NCBI GenBank assembly: GCA_026981645.1
Contig: JALSII010000044.1
Location: 1-64,000 of the forward strand
Length of the DNA: 64,000 nt
Reading direction: 5' to 3'
DNA from: Hyphomicrobiales bacterium
Lineage (GTDB): Bacteria; Pseudomonadota; Alphaproteobacteria; Rhizobiales; Devosiaceae
Position numbers and translations under genes: made by a program. Numbering within the stretch: position 1 is the first letter of the stretch; each line of letters opens with the position of its first letter. The notes beneath the pieces were generated by a model, which worked only from the letters and a program-made list of their open reading frames with translations, did no database searches and was not told the DNA's origin. Shown here piece by piece: positions 35,641-47,276 of this stretch.

Positions 35641-36018
35641 TTTATTCTTCTCCAGATGCAAGCTAAGTATATATTTGACCGTCAGCAACATTTCCCTGTG
35701 TGCCGGTTTCGCGTTGGTATTGCCTTGCCCTTTGCAACATCAATTCCTGAATTTTAATCGTGTGCCCTTTCCCCCGTGGTGGGAGCACGGAGAGGCAATA
35801 TTCTCAACAATTCACCACCTTGTGCTTTTAGGGCTTACAATATCTTCACTCCCCGTCTATATAGCGCTCTAATCCAGCCGCTAGACGGCATCTGGCCCGA
35901 CAATGGAAATGATTGTTCCTGGTTTCGGTTGCCAAATCTCTCAATGATAGATGCAGGGCTCCGGCCTTGATTTATTGCACCGAACAGGCGCCGATATGGC
36001 GCGCGAAAGGCAATTGTT
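35641..36018 (+). other. Intergenic leader before the DEAD-box helicase gene
   Basis: 378 nt with no convincing gene. It is richer in A+T than its neighbours and contains several short inverted repeats, none diagnostic. Inference: it carries the helicase promoter and possibly a long 5' leader, which is common for cold-inducible RNA helicases. Confidence 0.3.
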
Positions 36019-37320
36019 TTGCAACACTTTAACGAAGCGGCGATCCCGCAGGCTCTTTTTCACCGTCTGGAACAGATCGGGTTTGAAAAGCCAACTCCCA
36101 TTCAGGCCAAGGCAATTCCTGTTGCCCTTGAAGGTAATGACATTTTAGGCTCGGCCCAGACCGGCACCGGCAAAACCGCCGCCTTTGGCGTGCCGCTGGT
36201 CACCCACCTCCTGAATAACGACAAGGGCAATGGCCTTGTGCTTTTACCCACCCGTGAACTTGCCGGGCAGGTCTTGGTTGCCCTGCAACAGTTTATCGGG
36301 CGCTCCGATATACAGACAGCGCTTTTGATTGGCGGTCAGGATATGAGCAAGCAGATCCGCAAGCTCAAAGGCCGCCCGCGCCTGATTGTGGGTACTCCCG
36401 GCCGCATCAACGATCACCTGACTCGCGGAACACTCAAGCTTGATGAAACCAATTTTTTAGTGCTCGATGAGGTCGATCGCATGCTCGATATGGGTTTTGG
36501 CGTGCAACTGGATGCTATCGCCAAACACCTGACGCGTGACCGTCAGACCCTGATGTTCTCCGCCACCGTGCCCACAAATATCCAGAAAGTTTCTGCCAAA
36601 TATCTCACCGACCCGGTGCGGATTTCCCTCGGCGCCAGCCACGCCACCGCCAAGAATGTCTCCCAGGAAAACGTCAAACTCGCCGACAAGGAAAAATACC
36701 CGCGCCTGCTTTCAGAACTCGATGAACGCACCGGCTCGATTTTGGTTTTTGTCAAAACCAAACGCGGTGCCGACAATATGTCTAAAAAACTGCGTAAAAT
36801 AGGCCACCATTGTGAAGCCCTGCACGGCGACCTGCGCCAGAACCGGCGCAATCAGGTAATTGCGGGGTTCCGCAGCCAGAAATATCGCATTCTCATTGCC
36901 ACCGATGTGGCGGCACGCGGCCTTGACATTCCCCATATCGAGCATGTCATCAACCATGACATGCCCCAGAGCCCGGAGGATTATATCCACCGTATCGGGC
37001 GCACGGCGCGAGCCGGGGCGCAAGGGGCGGCCCTGAATTTCATCAGCCCCGCAGACGGTTCCAAATGGTATGCCATCCAGAAGCTGCTCAATCCCGGTGA
37101 AAAAATCGAACGCATTCCGGGTCCTAAAAAATCCGGCTCCAGCTTCAAGAAGCGCCGCAGGCCTGGTGGCAAAGCGCCCCATTTCAAGCGCGATGGCGAG
37201 GAGTCGCATCAGGGCAAACCCCGTTTTTCGGGGCCGAAAAGCGACAAGCCCGCCGGCAAAAAACCGGCGCGCAACAAAAACAAGACCCGCTGGAACCTGA
37301 AGAAAAAGCGCGCTGCTTAA
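36019..37320 (+). CDS. DEAD-box RNA helicase (RhlE-like)
   Basis: 433 aa ATP-dependent RNA helicase. Seen in order: Q motif (FEKPTPIQ), motif I AQTGTGKT, Ia PTRELAGQ, Ib TPGR, motif II written DEVD rather than DEAD (VLDEVDRMLDMGF), motif III SAT, motif V ATDVAARGLDIP, motif VI HRIGRTARAG, then a basic tail rich in Lys, Arg, Gly and Pro for RNA binding. TTG start at 36019 gives the family N-terminus (HFNEAAIPQALFHRLEQIGF). The Ala-to-Val change in motif II is mild. Confidence 0.9.
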   Translation: MQHFNEAAIPQALFHRLEQIGFEKPTPIQAKAIPVALEGNDILGSAQTGTGKTAAFGVPLVTHLLNNDKGNGLVLLPTRELAGQVLVALQQFIGRSDIQTALLIGGQDMSKQIRKLKGRPRLIVGTPGRINDHLTRGTLKLDETNFLVLDEVDRMLDMGFGVQLDAIAKHLTRDRQTLMFSATVPTNIQKVSAKYLTDPVRISLGASHATAKNVSQENVKLADKEKYPRLLSELDERTGSILVFVKTKRGADNMSKKLRKIGHHCEALHGDLRQNRRNQVIAGFRSQKYRILIATDVAARGLDIPHIEHVINHDMPQSPEDYIHRIGRTARAGAQGAALNFISPADGSKWYAIQKLLNPGEKIERIPGPKKSGSSFKKRRRPGGKAPHFKRDGEESHQGKPRFSGPKSDKPAGKKPARNKNKTRWNLKKKRAA

Positions 37321-37389
37321 ATATCTCTTTCGGCCTTGTGCATTAGAACAAGCTAATATACATCTCTCCAAACCTTTGGAGAATGGACT

Positions 37390-37614
37390 ATGGCTTGGCT
37401 TGACGATATTTCGCTTTTGATGTTTGTGTTTCTGGCACTGACTTTGGGGCTTGCCCCTTTTGTGCCCGAACCGCACCTGTTTGAAAAAACCCGCATGTTG
37501 CTGGCGGGGGAACTGGTGCGGCCCATGGATATTTTTGATCTGTTTCTGCACGCCACTCCTTTTGCATTGCTGGCCCTCAAACTGGCGCGCATGTTTGTTC
37601 TCAGGCAGGGCTAA
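37390..37614 (+). CDS. Small integral membrane protein
   Basis: 74 aa with two hydrophobic helices (about residues 6-23 and 50-68) and the central stretch FVPEPHLFEKTRMLLAGELV. I recall similar short proteins in alphaproteobacteria, often labelled 'RND transporter' without support. ATG 37390. Role unknown. Confidence 0.65.
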   Translation: MAWLDDISLLMFVFLALTLGLAPFVPEPHLFEKTRMLLAGELVRPMDIFDLFLHATPFALLALKLARMFVLRQG

Positions 37615-37705
37615 GACCTTCACTTTACGCTGAACCGGCCTTAGAACGGTTGGAGGCTTTGCACGCAACGAATGGGCCAGACACAATGAAGAAGGGACAA
37701 CGCCG

Positions 37706-38560
37706 GTGCGAACAGTTTTTGTAAACGGGAAATATGTGCCTGAGGATGAGGCCAGCATTTCAATTTTTGACCGAGGTTTTCTGTTCGCCGACGGAGTTTA
37801 TGAGGTGACCTCGGTGCTTGACGGCCGGCTGGTGGATTTTGACGGGCACTTCACCCGGCTCCGACGCTCGCTTGGCGAACTTGAAATGAAAATGGAAATG
37901 AGCCGGAACGAGTTACTGGCCATGCACCGCGCTCTTGTAGAAAAAAACAACCTTGAGGAGGGGCTGGTCTATCTTCAGGTGACCCGGGGCGCTGCCGACA
38001 GGGATTTCGCTTTCCCGCCAGAGGACACCCCCGGTACCATTATTGCTTTCACCCAAGACAAAACCCTGATTGACGCTCCTTCCGCCAAAGAGGGCATCAA
38101 GGTGATAACGCTGGAAGATTTGCGCTGGGGCCGCTGTGACATCAAAACCGTGCAATTGCTCTATCCCTCGCTTGCTAGCATGGAAGCGCGCAAACAGGGG
38201 GCAAAAGGTGCCTGGCTGGTTCGTGACGGCATGGTGACGGAGGGAACCGCCAACAATGCCTATATCGTGACCAAAGAGGGGGTTATCGTCACCCGCGACC
38301 TCTCCCATGAAATCCTCAGCGGCATCACCCGCAAGTCTGTATTGGAGTGCGCAAAGAAACTGCAAATGAAGGTCGAGGAGCGCCCGTTTTCAGTGGAAGA
38401 AATTGCTGACGCTGCCGAAGCGTTCACCACAGCGGCAACGATTTTTGTTATGCCCGTTATCGAGGTCGACGGCAAAGCGGTGGGAGAGGGAAAACCCGGC
38501 CCCGTGGCCAAAAAATTGCGCGAAATCTATATCAAACAGAGTTTGGACAACGCCATTTAG
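37706..38560 (+). CDS. D-amino-acid aminotransferase (class IV, PLP)
   Basis: 284 aa fold-type IV aminotransferase. Moves the amino group between D-amino acids and 2-oxoacids, supplying D-Ala or D-Glu for the wall or breaking D-amino acids down. Seen: N-terminal SIFDRGFLFADGVYEVT, the PLP Lys in RWGRCDIKTVQLL, and EGTANNAYIV. GTG start 37706. Its TAG stop overlaps the stop codon of the opposing acetyltransferase gene. Branched-chain aminotransferase is a less likely alternative. Confidence 0.85.
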   Translation: MRTVFVNGKYVPEDEASISIFDRGFLFADGVYEVTSVLDGRLVDFDGHFTRLRRSLGELEMKMEMSRNELLAMHRALVEKNNLEEGLVYLQVTRGAADRDFAFPPEDTPGTIIAFTQDKTLIDAPSAKEGIKVITLEDLRWGRCDIKTVQLLYPSLASMEARKQGAKGAWLVRDGMVTEGTANNAYIVTKEGVIVTRDLSHEILSGITRKSVLECAKKLQMKVEERPFSVEEIADAAEAFTTAATIFVMPVIEVDGKAVGEGKPGPVAKKLREIYIKQSLDNAI

Positions 38561-38874
38561 GCGGACTGCCCACCTGCCAGGGGGACCGCCAGCAGGCTAG
38601 CCCACTCGGGGTGGCGTTTGAATTGTGCTGCCACATAGGAGCAGGCCGGAATAATCCTGTCGCCACTGGTTTTGGCGTCCTCTATGGCGCGCACCATCAG
38701 CCTGTCGGCAATTTTCTGCCCGCGAAACTCTGGCGGCACCAATGTGTGGTCGATGGAAATCGTTTTCGGTGCAACGCGCCGATAGGTCATCTTTGCCTCG
38801 ACCTTCGGGCCCAGCACGATAACATAGCGACCTGTATTTTCGTCATGCTCGTGGATAATTTTCAGGTCGGTCAT
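38557..38874 (-). CDS. Small GNAT-like N-acetyltransferase
   Basis: 105 aa, YjdJ-type acetyltransferase. Seen: acetyl-CoA loop PPEFRGQKIADRLM (Q/RxxGxA-type) and the ending IIPACSYVAAQFKRHPEW, typical of this short family. Start at ATG 38874; the longer open frame upstream belongs to the TPR gene read out of frame. Substrate unknown. Confidence 0.82.
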   Translation of the reverse strand: MTDLKIIHEHDENTGRYVIVLGPKVEAKMTYRRVAPKTISIDHTLVPPEFRGQKIADRLMVRAIEDAKTSGDRIIPACSYVAAQFKRHPEWASLLAVPLAGGQSA

Positions 38875-38890
38875 CGCAAACTTCCATGCA

Positions 38891-39544
38891 TCAGGTGTTG
38901 GTGGGCGGCGCCAGAAGCTCTTCAAACATAGCGCGCGCTGGGAGATAGGGATGATAGCGCAGCGCTTCAATAATCGCTTGCAGCGCTTCTGTTCTTTCCC
39001 CCAGCCGAAAATGCATGACTGCCTTGCCGGACAATGCTCCAAAATGGCGGGGCTCGCGTGCCAGAACTTCCTCAACATCATCAAAGGAAGCAGGATAGTT
39101 TCCAACAAGGAAATACATGGTTGCCCGCTGGTTCCAGCCCTCGGCATAGGAGGGATACTTGTCGATGACCGCACTGAAAATGCGAATGGCGTATGAAATA
39201 TCACCCAGCCGGGCAGAAGCTGCTGCTTCTTCCATGAGGTCGGCAAGCTCGGGCACATTGGGATTGAGCCATATTTGCCATATATTCTGGGCGATGGGCA
39301 TAGCCGTTGCCGCATCCGGCGCCTCGGCAAGCCGGAGAAACAATTCATCGAGCGCACCATCATCTACATAACTGGTGACAGTGCTTTCGGCTTCGGGCAG
39401 TTCCAGTCCGGGAGACTGTGCAAAGGCAACTGAAAAAAATATGATTATGGCAACGCCCAGTGCCAGCACGCAGCATTGCAACCCCAGCCTTATAGACATA
39501 AACCAGCGCAGAAAAGCGAGACTTTCGGATGGGAATAATACCAT
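38891..39544 (-). CDS. Exported TPR-repeat protein
   Basis: 217 aa. Seen: an N-terminal signal or anchor segment (residues about 17-42, ending SVAFAQ), then helical repeats of TPR type (SYAIRIFSAVIDKYPSYAEG, ATMYFLVGNYPASFDDVEEV, GKAVMHFRLGERTEALQAII). ATG 39544 with GGAGG just upstream. Probably an envelope protein-interaction scaffold. It is followed by the acetyltransferase gene after 16 bp. Confidence 0.78.
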   Translation of the reverse strand: MVLFPSESLAFLRWFMSIRLGLQCCVLALGVAIIIFFSVAFAQSPGLELPEAESTVTSYVDDGALDELFLRLAEAPDAATAMPIAQNIWQIWLNPNVPELADLMEEAAASARLGDISYAIRIFSAVIDKYPSYAEGWNQRATMYFLVGNYPASFDDVEEVLAREPRHFGALSGKAVMHFRLGERTEALQAIIEALRYHPYLPARAMFEELLAPPTNT

Positions 39545-39690
39545 GACAGCCTCCGTTCGCGTGTGCTTGGCGGACAAAAAATCACTACCCCGACCCCACG
39601 TTGCAGAAACACCAGCCGGATTGCAAGTCAGCTCAGCTTCACTTTTTTCCCTTTGGTCACAGGGCCATAAAACGCAGGGGCCCATGCGCG

Positions 39691-39720
39691 AAAAAAAGAG
39701 GAGCTGTCAGGCGCTCCCCT
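39691..39720 (-). terminator. Intrinsic terminator of the FAH-family gene
   Basis: Minus strand: AGGGGAGC, loop GCCTGACA, GCTCCTCT, then seven Ts. The 8-bp stem has one G-U pair. It lies 40 bp past the hydrolase stop codon. Confidence 0.85.
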
Positions 39721-39759
39721 TTTGATAAAGAATATTGGTGGGCAATCCCGGTTGCCGTC

Positions 39760-40608
39760 TCACGGGCAGGCGACGGTTTTCTGGGATTGCTCGCCCAGAC
39801 CTTCAATACCCAGTTTCATGGTCTGGCCGGGTTTGAGGAAAACCGGAGCAGGCTTCACCCCCATGCCAACCCCCGGAGGGGTGCCGGTGGAAATAATGTC
39901 TCCTGGCTGCAGCGACATGAACTGGCTCACATAGTGCACCAGATGTTGAACGCCATAGACCATGGTCGCGGTCGAGCCATCCTGATAGCGTTTACCATCG
40001 ACCTCGAGCCACATTTTAAGGTTTTGCGGGTCGGCGACTTCATCTTTTGTTACCAGCCACGGCCCGGTAGGCCCAAACGTGTCGGCGGACTTCCCCTTGA
40101 CCCACTGACCGGCATGTTCGAGCTGGAATGCTCTCTCTGAAACATCGTTTATGACGCAATATCCCACCACATGTTCCATGGCGTCGGCCTCATCCACATA
40201 GCTTGCATGCTTGCCAATGACCACGCCAAGCTCGACTTCCCAGTCGGTCTTGTTGGAGTTGCGCGGAATGATGACATCGTCATTGGGGCCGCAAATGGCG
40301 CTGGTCGCCTTCATGAACAGCACCGGCTCGGGGGGAACGTCAAGACCCGATTCGGCTGCGTGGTCGGCATAGTTCAGCCCGATGCAGATGAACTTCCCCA
40401 CATTGCCGACACATGGGCCGATGCGTGTTGCGGGGTCAATCTCCGGCAGGGCGTCAAGGTCGGCGGAGGCAATCTTTTGAAGAACATTTGCACCAAGAGT
40501 ATCTCCGGCAATGTCGGGGACCAGCGACGAGAGGTCGCGAATAGTGCCCTCTTTATCCAGAATTGCAGGTTTTTCAGCGCCCCTGGCGCCAACACGCATG
40601 AGTTTCAT
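39760..40608 (-). CDS. Fumarylacetoacetase-family hydrolase (probable 2,4-diketo-3-deoxy-sugar-acid hydrolase)
   Basis: 282 aa. Seen: FAH fold with KFICIGLNYADHAAESG, metal ligands in DWEVELGVVIG, VSERAFQLEHAGQWVKGKSADTF is present as contiguous catalytic-region sequence (split: VSERAFQLEHAGQW and VKGKSADTFGP), and TGTPPGVGMG. The pattern, including the KGKSADTFGPTGPWLVT stretch, fits the subgroup that splits 2,4-diketo-3-deoxy-L-fuconate or rhamnonate into pyruvate and lactate. Divergent from a UxaA-type dehydratase across an operator-like palindrome. Acylpyruvase activity is an alternative. Confidence 0.82.
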   Translation of the reverse strand: MKLMRVGARGAEKPAILDKEGTIRDLSSLVPDIAGDTLGANVLQKIASADLDALPEIDPATRIGPCVGNVGKFICIGLNYADHAAESGLDVPPEPVLFMKATSAICGPNDDVIIPRNSNKTDWEVELGVVIGKHASYVDEADAMEHVVGYCVINDVSERAFQLEHAGQWVKGKSADTFGPTGPWLVTKDEVADPQNLKMWLEVDGKRYQDGSTATMVYGVQHLVHYVSQFMSLQPGDIISTGTPPGVGMGVKPAPVFLKPGQTMKLGIEGLGEQSQKTVACP

Positions 40609-40723
40609 GTAAAAATTGTCCCCTAAAGATTGTTCGCGACGCCCCCTATGCAGGCAGTGTCTGAATGGCGTTCAGATGCCCCCTGGCAGCGTAAATGTCA
40701 ACATGACCTAGTGACCCCGAGGC

Positions 40724-40737
40724 ACTACCATGGTAGT
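40724..40737. promoter_or_regulatory. Perfect 14-bp palindrome between divergent catabolic genes
   Basis: ACTACCATGGTAGT, a perfect palindrome in the 221-bp region between the hydrolase and dehydratase genes. Its form suits a GntR- or LacI-type repressor operator. No regulator gene is found nearby. Confidence 0.5.
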
Positions 40738-40829
40738 TGCAACACCGGTCGGTGCGCAAGTGCGCTGTTTGCGCGGTTCGCTCTTGTCAACGACATATAT
40801 CAGCCCAGTTTTATGCGGGAACAGTTTTC

Positions 40830-42353
40830 ATGCCCCAGAACCCCAAAACACTGGTCCTCGACGAGGCGGACAACATCGCAGTGGCACTTTCTTTCCTCAA
40901 GGCAGGCGAAACAACCAGTGGAGGCGTCACCACCCTTGACGACATCCCAAGGGGCCATAAATTTGCAACTTCAGACATTGCCAAAGGTGCGCCCGTCACC
41001 AAATTCGGCCAAACCATCGGTTTTGCAAAAGAGGATATTGCCCGAGGGGAATGGGTGCACACCCACAATACCGGCATGGGCGAATTGAACCACGATCATG
41101 CGTTCGGTGAAGGAGCATTGCCCCGCAATATTCTGCCCCTCGCCGACCGGGCAGTTTTTCAGGGTTACCGGCGGGCCAACGGCAAGTCAGGCACGCGCAA
41201 CTATATCGGGGTAATGACCAGCGTAAACTGTTCGGCCACCGTTGCCGGACTTATCGCAAGGGAAATCGAGCAAAGCGGAATTCTGGCAGAATATCCCAAT
41301 ATTGACGGCATTGTCGCGCTGAAACAGGCCAACGGCTGCGTTATCGACTATCGCGGCACATTGTTTGACCTGCTCAAGCGTACCACCTGGGGTTATGCCA
41401 CCAACCCCAATATGGGCGGTGTGCTGATGGTGGGGCTTGGCTGCGAGGGCTTTCAAATCCCTCTCTTCAAAGAGGCCTATAATGTCAAGGAGAGCGAAAC
41501 CTTCCGCTCCCTGACCATTCAGGCCACCGGCGGCACCCGCAAAACCGTGGAAGCAGGTGTCGCCACCATCAGAGAGATGCTGCCTGTCGTCAATGATGTG
41601 AAACGAGTGTCCGTCCCCGCCTCGGAGCTGGTGCTGGCCCTGCAATGCGGCGGCTCGGACGGCTATTCGGGCATTACCGCAAACCCGGCGCTGGGGATTG
41701 CTGCGGATTTACTGGTGAAAAACGGGGGCACCGCCATACTCTCGGAAACCCCCGAAGTTTATGGTGCGGAACATCTGCTCACCCGTCGGGCTGTGACAAG
41801 AGAGGTCGGGGAAAAGCTGGTGGAAATAATCCACTGGTGGGAGGATTATACAAAACGCAATCTGATGGAGATGAACAATAATCCCTCTCCGGGAAACAAG
41901 CTTGGGGGGTTGACCACTATCCTTGAAAAGTCCCTTGGCGCCACAGCCAAGGGCGGAAGCACCGCTTTGATGGCGGTCTATAATTACGCCGAACCGGTCA
42001 CACAAAAAGGCTTCGTGTTTATGGACACACCCGGCTATGACCCGGTTTCAGCCACCGGCCAGGTTGCCGGGGGCGCCAATATATTGTGTTTCACCACCGG
42101 GCGCGGCTCTGCCTATGGCAACAAGCCCACCCCCTCAATCAAGATAGCTACCAATACCCAAGTCTATGAAAACATGATTGAGGATATGGATATCAACGCC
42201 GGCGACGTACTTGAAGGCGTGAGTCTTGAAGAAAAAGGCAAAGCAATCTTTGCTCAAATCCTTGCTGTAGCCTCTGGGGAAAAAACCAAATCCGAACGGC
42301 TCGGTTATGGGGACAACGAGTTTGTGCCCTGGCAGACCGGCGCTGTGATGTGA
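40830..42353 (+). CDS. UxaA/GarD-family sugar-acid dehydratase
   Basis: 507 aa, full-length altronate-type dehydratase (Fe-dependent). Seen: N-terminal SAF domain with GEWVHTHNTGMG, then the catalytic region with GVMTSVNCSATVA, GLGCEGFQIPLF, CGGSDGYSGITANPALG, and NIITGRGSAYG-like FTTGRGSAYGNKPTPSIKIA. It would turn a sugar acid (altronate, galactarate or, given the neighbours, fuconate-like) into a 2-keto-3-deoxy acid. ATG 40830 behind GCGGGA; the upstream part of the open frame is not similar to the family. Confidence 0.85.
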   Translation: MPQNPKTLVLDEADNIAVALSFLKAGETTSGGVTTLDDIPRGHKFATSDIAKGAPVTKFGQTIGFAKEDIARGEWVHTHNTGMGELNHDHAFGEGALPRNILPLADRAVFQGYRRANGKSGTRNYIGVMTSVNCSATVAGLIAREIEQSGILAEYPNIDGIVALKQANGCVIDYRGTLFDLLKRTTWGYATNPNMGGVLMVGLGCEGFQIPLFKEAYNVKESETFRSLTIQATGGTRKTVEAGVATIREMLPVVNDVKRVSVPASELVLALQCGGSDGYSGITANPALGIAADLLVKNGGTAILSETPEVYGAEHLLTRRAVTREVGEKLVEIIHWWEDYTKRNLMEMNNNPSPGNKLGGLTTILEKSLGATAKGGSTALMAVYNYAEPVTQKGFVFMDTPGYDPVSATGQVAGGANILCFTTGRGSAYGNKPTPSIKIATNTQVYENMIEDMDINAGDVLEGVSLEEKGKAIFAQILAVASGEKTKSERLGYGDNEFVPWQTGAVM

Positions 42354-42481
42354 GCAAGGCCTGCCAGGCTTTATTCCCATGGCTTTTCTTTTTTCTCTTC
42401 CTTCTTATCGTCCGCAGGTTTCAAGCGAACCCGCATGGGTGCGCCTTCACCAGACCCCCCAAAAGTCATAATGAACAAAAT

Positions 42482-42540
42482 CTGAATGGTGGTCTCAGGA
42501 TCAGTTCAACTGCGCTCCCCTAGAAAGGCTCCATCAACAA
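42482..42540 (+). promoter_or_regulatory. Curli promoter region, copy 1
   Basis: Upstream of the first curlin gene: CTGAA at 42482, GTTCAACTG at 42504-42512 and CATCAACAA at 42532-42540. The same three blocks with identical spacing precede the second curlin gene. Inference: shared promoter and regulator-binding signals. Confidence 0.55.
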
Positions 42541-42574
42541 CGCGGCCCCCCCCGCACACCAAGGAGACCTTAAA

Positions 42575-43009
42575 ATGACACGGAATATTTTCATCGCAAC
42601 TGCAATCGCTGCCCTCATCGGCTTCTCTGCTGCCCCCGCAATGGCCAACAGCGTTTCCATTCAGCAGTTCGGTTTTGGTAATGCTGCCGGTGGCGGCCAG
42701 GCTGGCTTTGCCAACCAGATCGGTGTTTACCAGAACGGCATCTGGAACGGTGCAACCGCCAACCAGTTCGGCACCGGCAACGTTGCTGCCATCGGCCAGA
42801 AAGGCTTTAACAACAGCGCCGATACCTTCCAGAACGGCAACTGGAACCAGGCGGGCGTTGCCCAGTTCGGCCAGAACAACAACGCAGTCCTCTCCCAGGA
42901 CGGCAATGGCAACATCGTTGCCGGTGTTCAGGTCGGCAATGGCTGCGATGCCAATGTTTCCCAGAACGGTTCGGGCAATGTTGCAGCCTTTGTTCAGGTC
43001 TGCCCCTAA
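42575..43009 (+). CDS. Curlin-repeat amyloid subunit (CsgA-like)
   Basis: 144 aa. Seen: signal peptide (residues 1-24, ending PAMA), then about five 22-residue curlin repeats with the Gln-x-Gly-x-x-Asn pattern (QFGFGN, QNGIWN, QFGTGN, QKGFNN, QNGNWN, QFGQNN, QDGNGN, QNGSGN). Unusual for a curlin are two Cys, C124 and C143, that could pair at the C-terminal end. Expected to be secreted and to form extracellular fibres. RBS AAGGAGA. Followed 96 bp later by a CsgH-like gene. Confidence 0.82.
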   Translation: MTRNIFIATAIAALIGFSAAPAMANSVSIQQFGFGNAAGGGQAGFANQIGVYQNGIWNGATANQFGTGNVAAIGQKGFNNSADTFQNGNWNQAGVAQFGQNNNAVLSQDGNGNIVAGVQVGNGCDANVSQNGSGNVAAFVQVCP

Positions 43010-43105
43010 GAACCGACCACACGACAATTGGACCAAACGCCAAACAGGCCGGGGGAGGCAGATGCTGACCTCGGCTTTGGCGGGTAACAACACAGGAGAC
43101 AAACC

Positions 43106-43519
43106 ATGTTCAACTCTCACAAGCGCATCGGCGCCGGAATGATTGCCCTGGTTCTGGGGCTGGGAGCAGGAGGACTTGCCGTGAACGCACAGCAGAACAC
43201 TGAAACTGAAACCGCACCGGTCGAGCTGGTCGGCTGTCAAATCCAGGCCAAAACCTCCAACGGCATGACAACGCTGGAAAGTGTGTTCCGCGCCGAAGAA
43301 GCTGTCACTGGCACCTATTCCTTCAGGGTGGTGAAATCCGGGGCTTCGGGCTCATCCAACATCGCTCAGGGCGGCAGCTTTGTCGCTGGCCCCCACGAAA
43401 CGGTAACCCTTGGCCGGGTGATGCTTGGCGGCGGCGACGCCACCTATGATGTCAGTCTTAGCGTTGAAGCGGATGGCACCGACTATTCCTGCGCCGAGCA
43501 TTTTTCCGACCAGGCCTGA
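43106..43519 (+). CDS. CsgH-like curli chaperone/inhibitor
   Basis: 137 aa. Seen: signal peptide (about residues 1-28, ending VNAQ), then a beta-sandwich-like domain with Cys in VGCQIQAKT and YSCAEHFSD, and the pattern FRVVKSGASGSSNIAQGGSF. This resembles CsgH, the alphaproteobacterial counterpart of CsgC, a periplasmic protein that stops curlin aggregating before export. Placed between two curlin genes. Assigned on pattern and context. Confidence 0.72.
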   Translation: MFNSHKRIGAGMIALVLGLGAGGLAVNAQQNTETETAPVELVGCQIQAKTSNGMTTLESVFRAEEAVTGTYSFRVVKSGASGSSNIAQGGSFVAGPHETVTLGRVMLGGGDATYDVSLSVEADGTDYSCAEHFSDQA

Positions 43520-43547
43520 GCGGACTGAAGTCAGAAACCACTCTCAC

Positions 43548-43583
43548 AAAAGAGGATTTCGAGAAATCGGGGTCCTCTTTTTT
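43548..43583 (+). terminator. Intrinsic terminator after csgH-like gene
   Basis: AAAAGAGGA (43548-43556), 16-nt loop, TCCTCTTTT (43573-43581) running into a T-run. It ends the first curli transcript. Confidence 0.85.
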
Positions 43584-43620
43584 GACGAAACCCGGCCTTC
43601 CCATTCAAGCTTAACGGATT

Positions 43621-43679
43621 CTGAACAGCCCATTCCAAATCCGTTCAACTGACGCGCGCTAAACCGGTTTCATCAACAA
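43621..43679 (+). promoter_or_regulatory. Curli promoter region, copy 2
   Basis: CTGAA at 43621, GTTCAACTG at 43643-43651 and CATCAACAA at 43671-43679, the same blocks at the same distances (22 and 28 bp between starts) as before the first curlin gene. Confidence 0.55.
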
Positions 43680-43724
43680 GGGCAATAGCGCTCAACACAA
43701 ACAAAATCCAAGGAGACCTGAACA

Positions 43725-44150
43725 ATGACCATTCGTCCCCGCAAAGCACTCAAAGCAATCATCATCGGCCTGATGGCCGCAACCATCGCCGCGCCAGCCC
43801 TGGCAGCCCCTGCCAATATTGGCGGCTCGCTTTCCATAACCATTCTGCCCGCCGCCGGAGAACAGGCTGACGCCATGCGCGCCGGAATGCAGATTTTTCA
43901 GCTGATCAACGCCATGGAAAACGGTGCCAACATCTCCCAGAACGGCACCAACAATTCAGCCGGTATCGGCCAGGACGGCATGGGCAATAACGGTCTCATC
44001 TATCAGGACGGTGTGGGTCACAACGCAACCTTGAACCAGACCGGCAACAACAATTCCTACGGCATCTTCCAGTTCGGCGAGAACACAGATGTGGACGTTT
44101 CCCAGTATGGCAACGACCAGACCGGCGCGACCTTTGTCTTCGGTTTCTAG
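43725..44150 (+). CDS. Second curlin-repeat protein (possible CsgB-like nucleator)
   Basis: 141 aa. Seen: signal peptide (about residues 1-27, ending ALA), a non-repeat segment of about 45 residues, then curlin repeats (QNGTNN, QDGMGN, QDGVGH, QTGNNN, QFGENT, QYGNDQ). The short repeat region and distinct N-terminal part suit a minor or nucleating subunit. Own promoter region and RBS AAGGAGA. No csgG, csgE or csgF is present in the window, so export must rely on genes elsewhere. Confidence 0.78.
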   Translation: MTIRPRKALKAIIIGLMAATIAAPALAAPANIGGSLSITILPAAGEQADAMRAGMQIFQLINAMENGANISQNGTNNSAGIGQDGMGNNGLIYQDGVGHNATLNQTGNNNSYGIFQFGENTDVDVSQYGNDQTGATFVFGF

Positions 44151-44183
44151 GCCAAAATATCCGGCGCTCCTCCCGCGTCGCCC

Positions 44184-44247
44184 AACGGGGTTCCTCCAGA
44201 AAACCTCCCGACCCCGTTAAAACCCGTTTCACCAAAGTGAAGCGGGT

Positions 44248-44250
<3 letters not shown>
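44184..44250. terminator. Tandem hairpins between the second curlin gene and fadH
   Basis: First: AACGGGGT (44184-44191) with ACCCCGTT (44211-44218), followed by AAAA. Second: AAACCCGTTTCAC (44220-44232), loop CAAA, GTGAAGCGGGTTT (44237-44249), a 13-bp stem with one G-U pair. The second overlaps the stop codon of the opposing gene, so it may serve both directions. Confidence 0.6.

Positions 44251-47276
<3,026 letters not shown>

Noticed and set aside
35389-35691. 100-aa minus-strand open frame containing WCCWRDSNSRPLPYQGSALP
   Set aside because: It is the antisense of tRNA-Thr; this peptide pattern is a familiar false protein made by reading through tRNA genes.
42354-42400. Terminator after the UxaA-type dehydratase
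   Set aside because: AAGGCCTGCCAGGCTTT could form a 7-bp stem, but the loop is only three bases and there is no good T-run.
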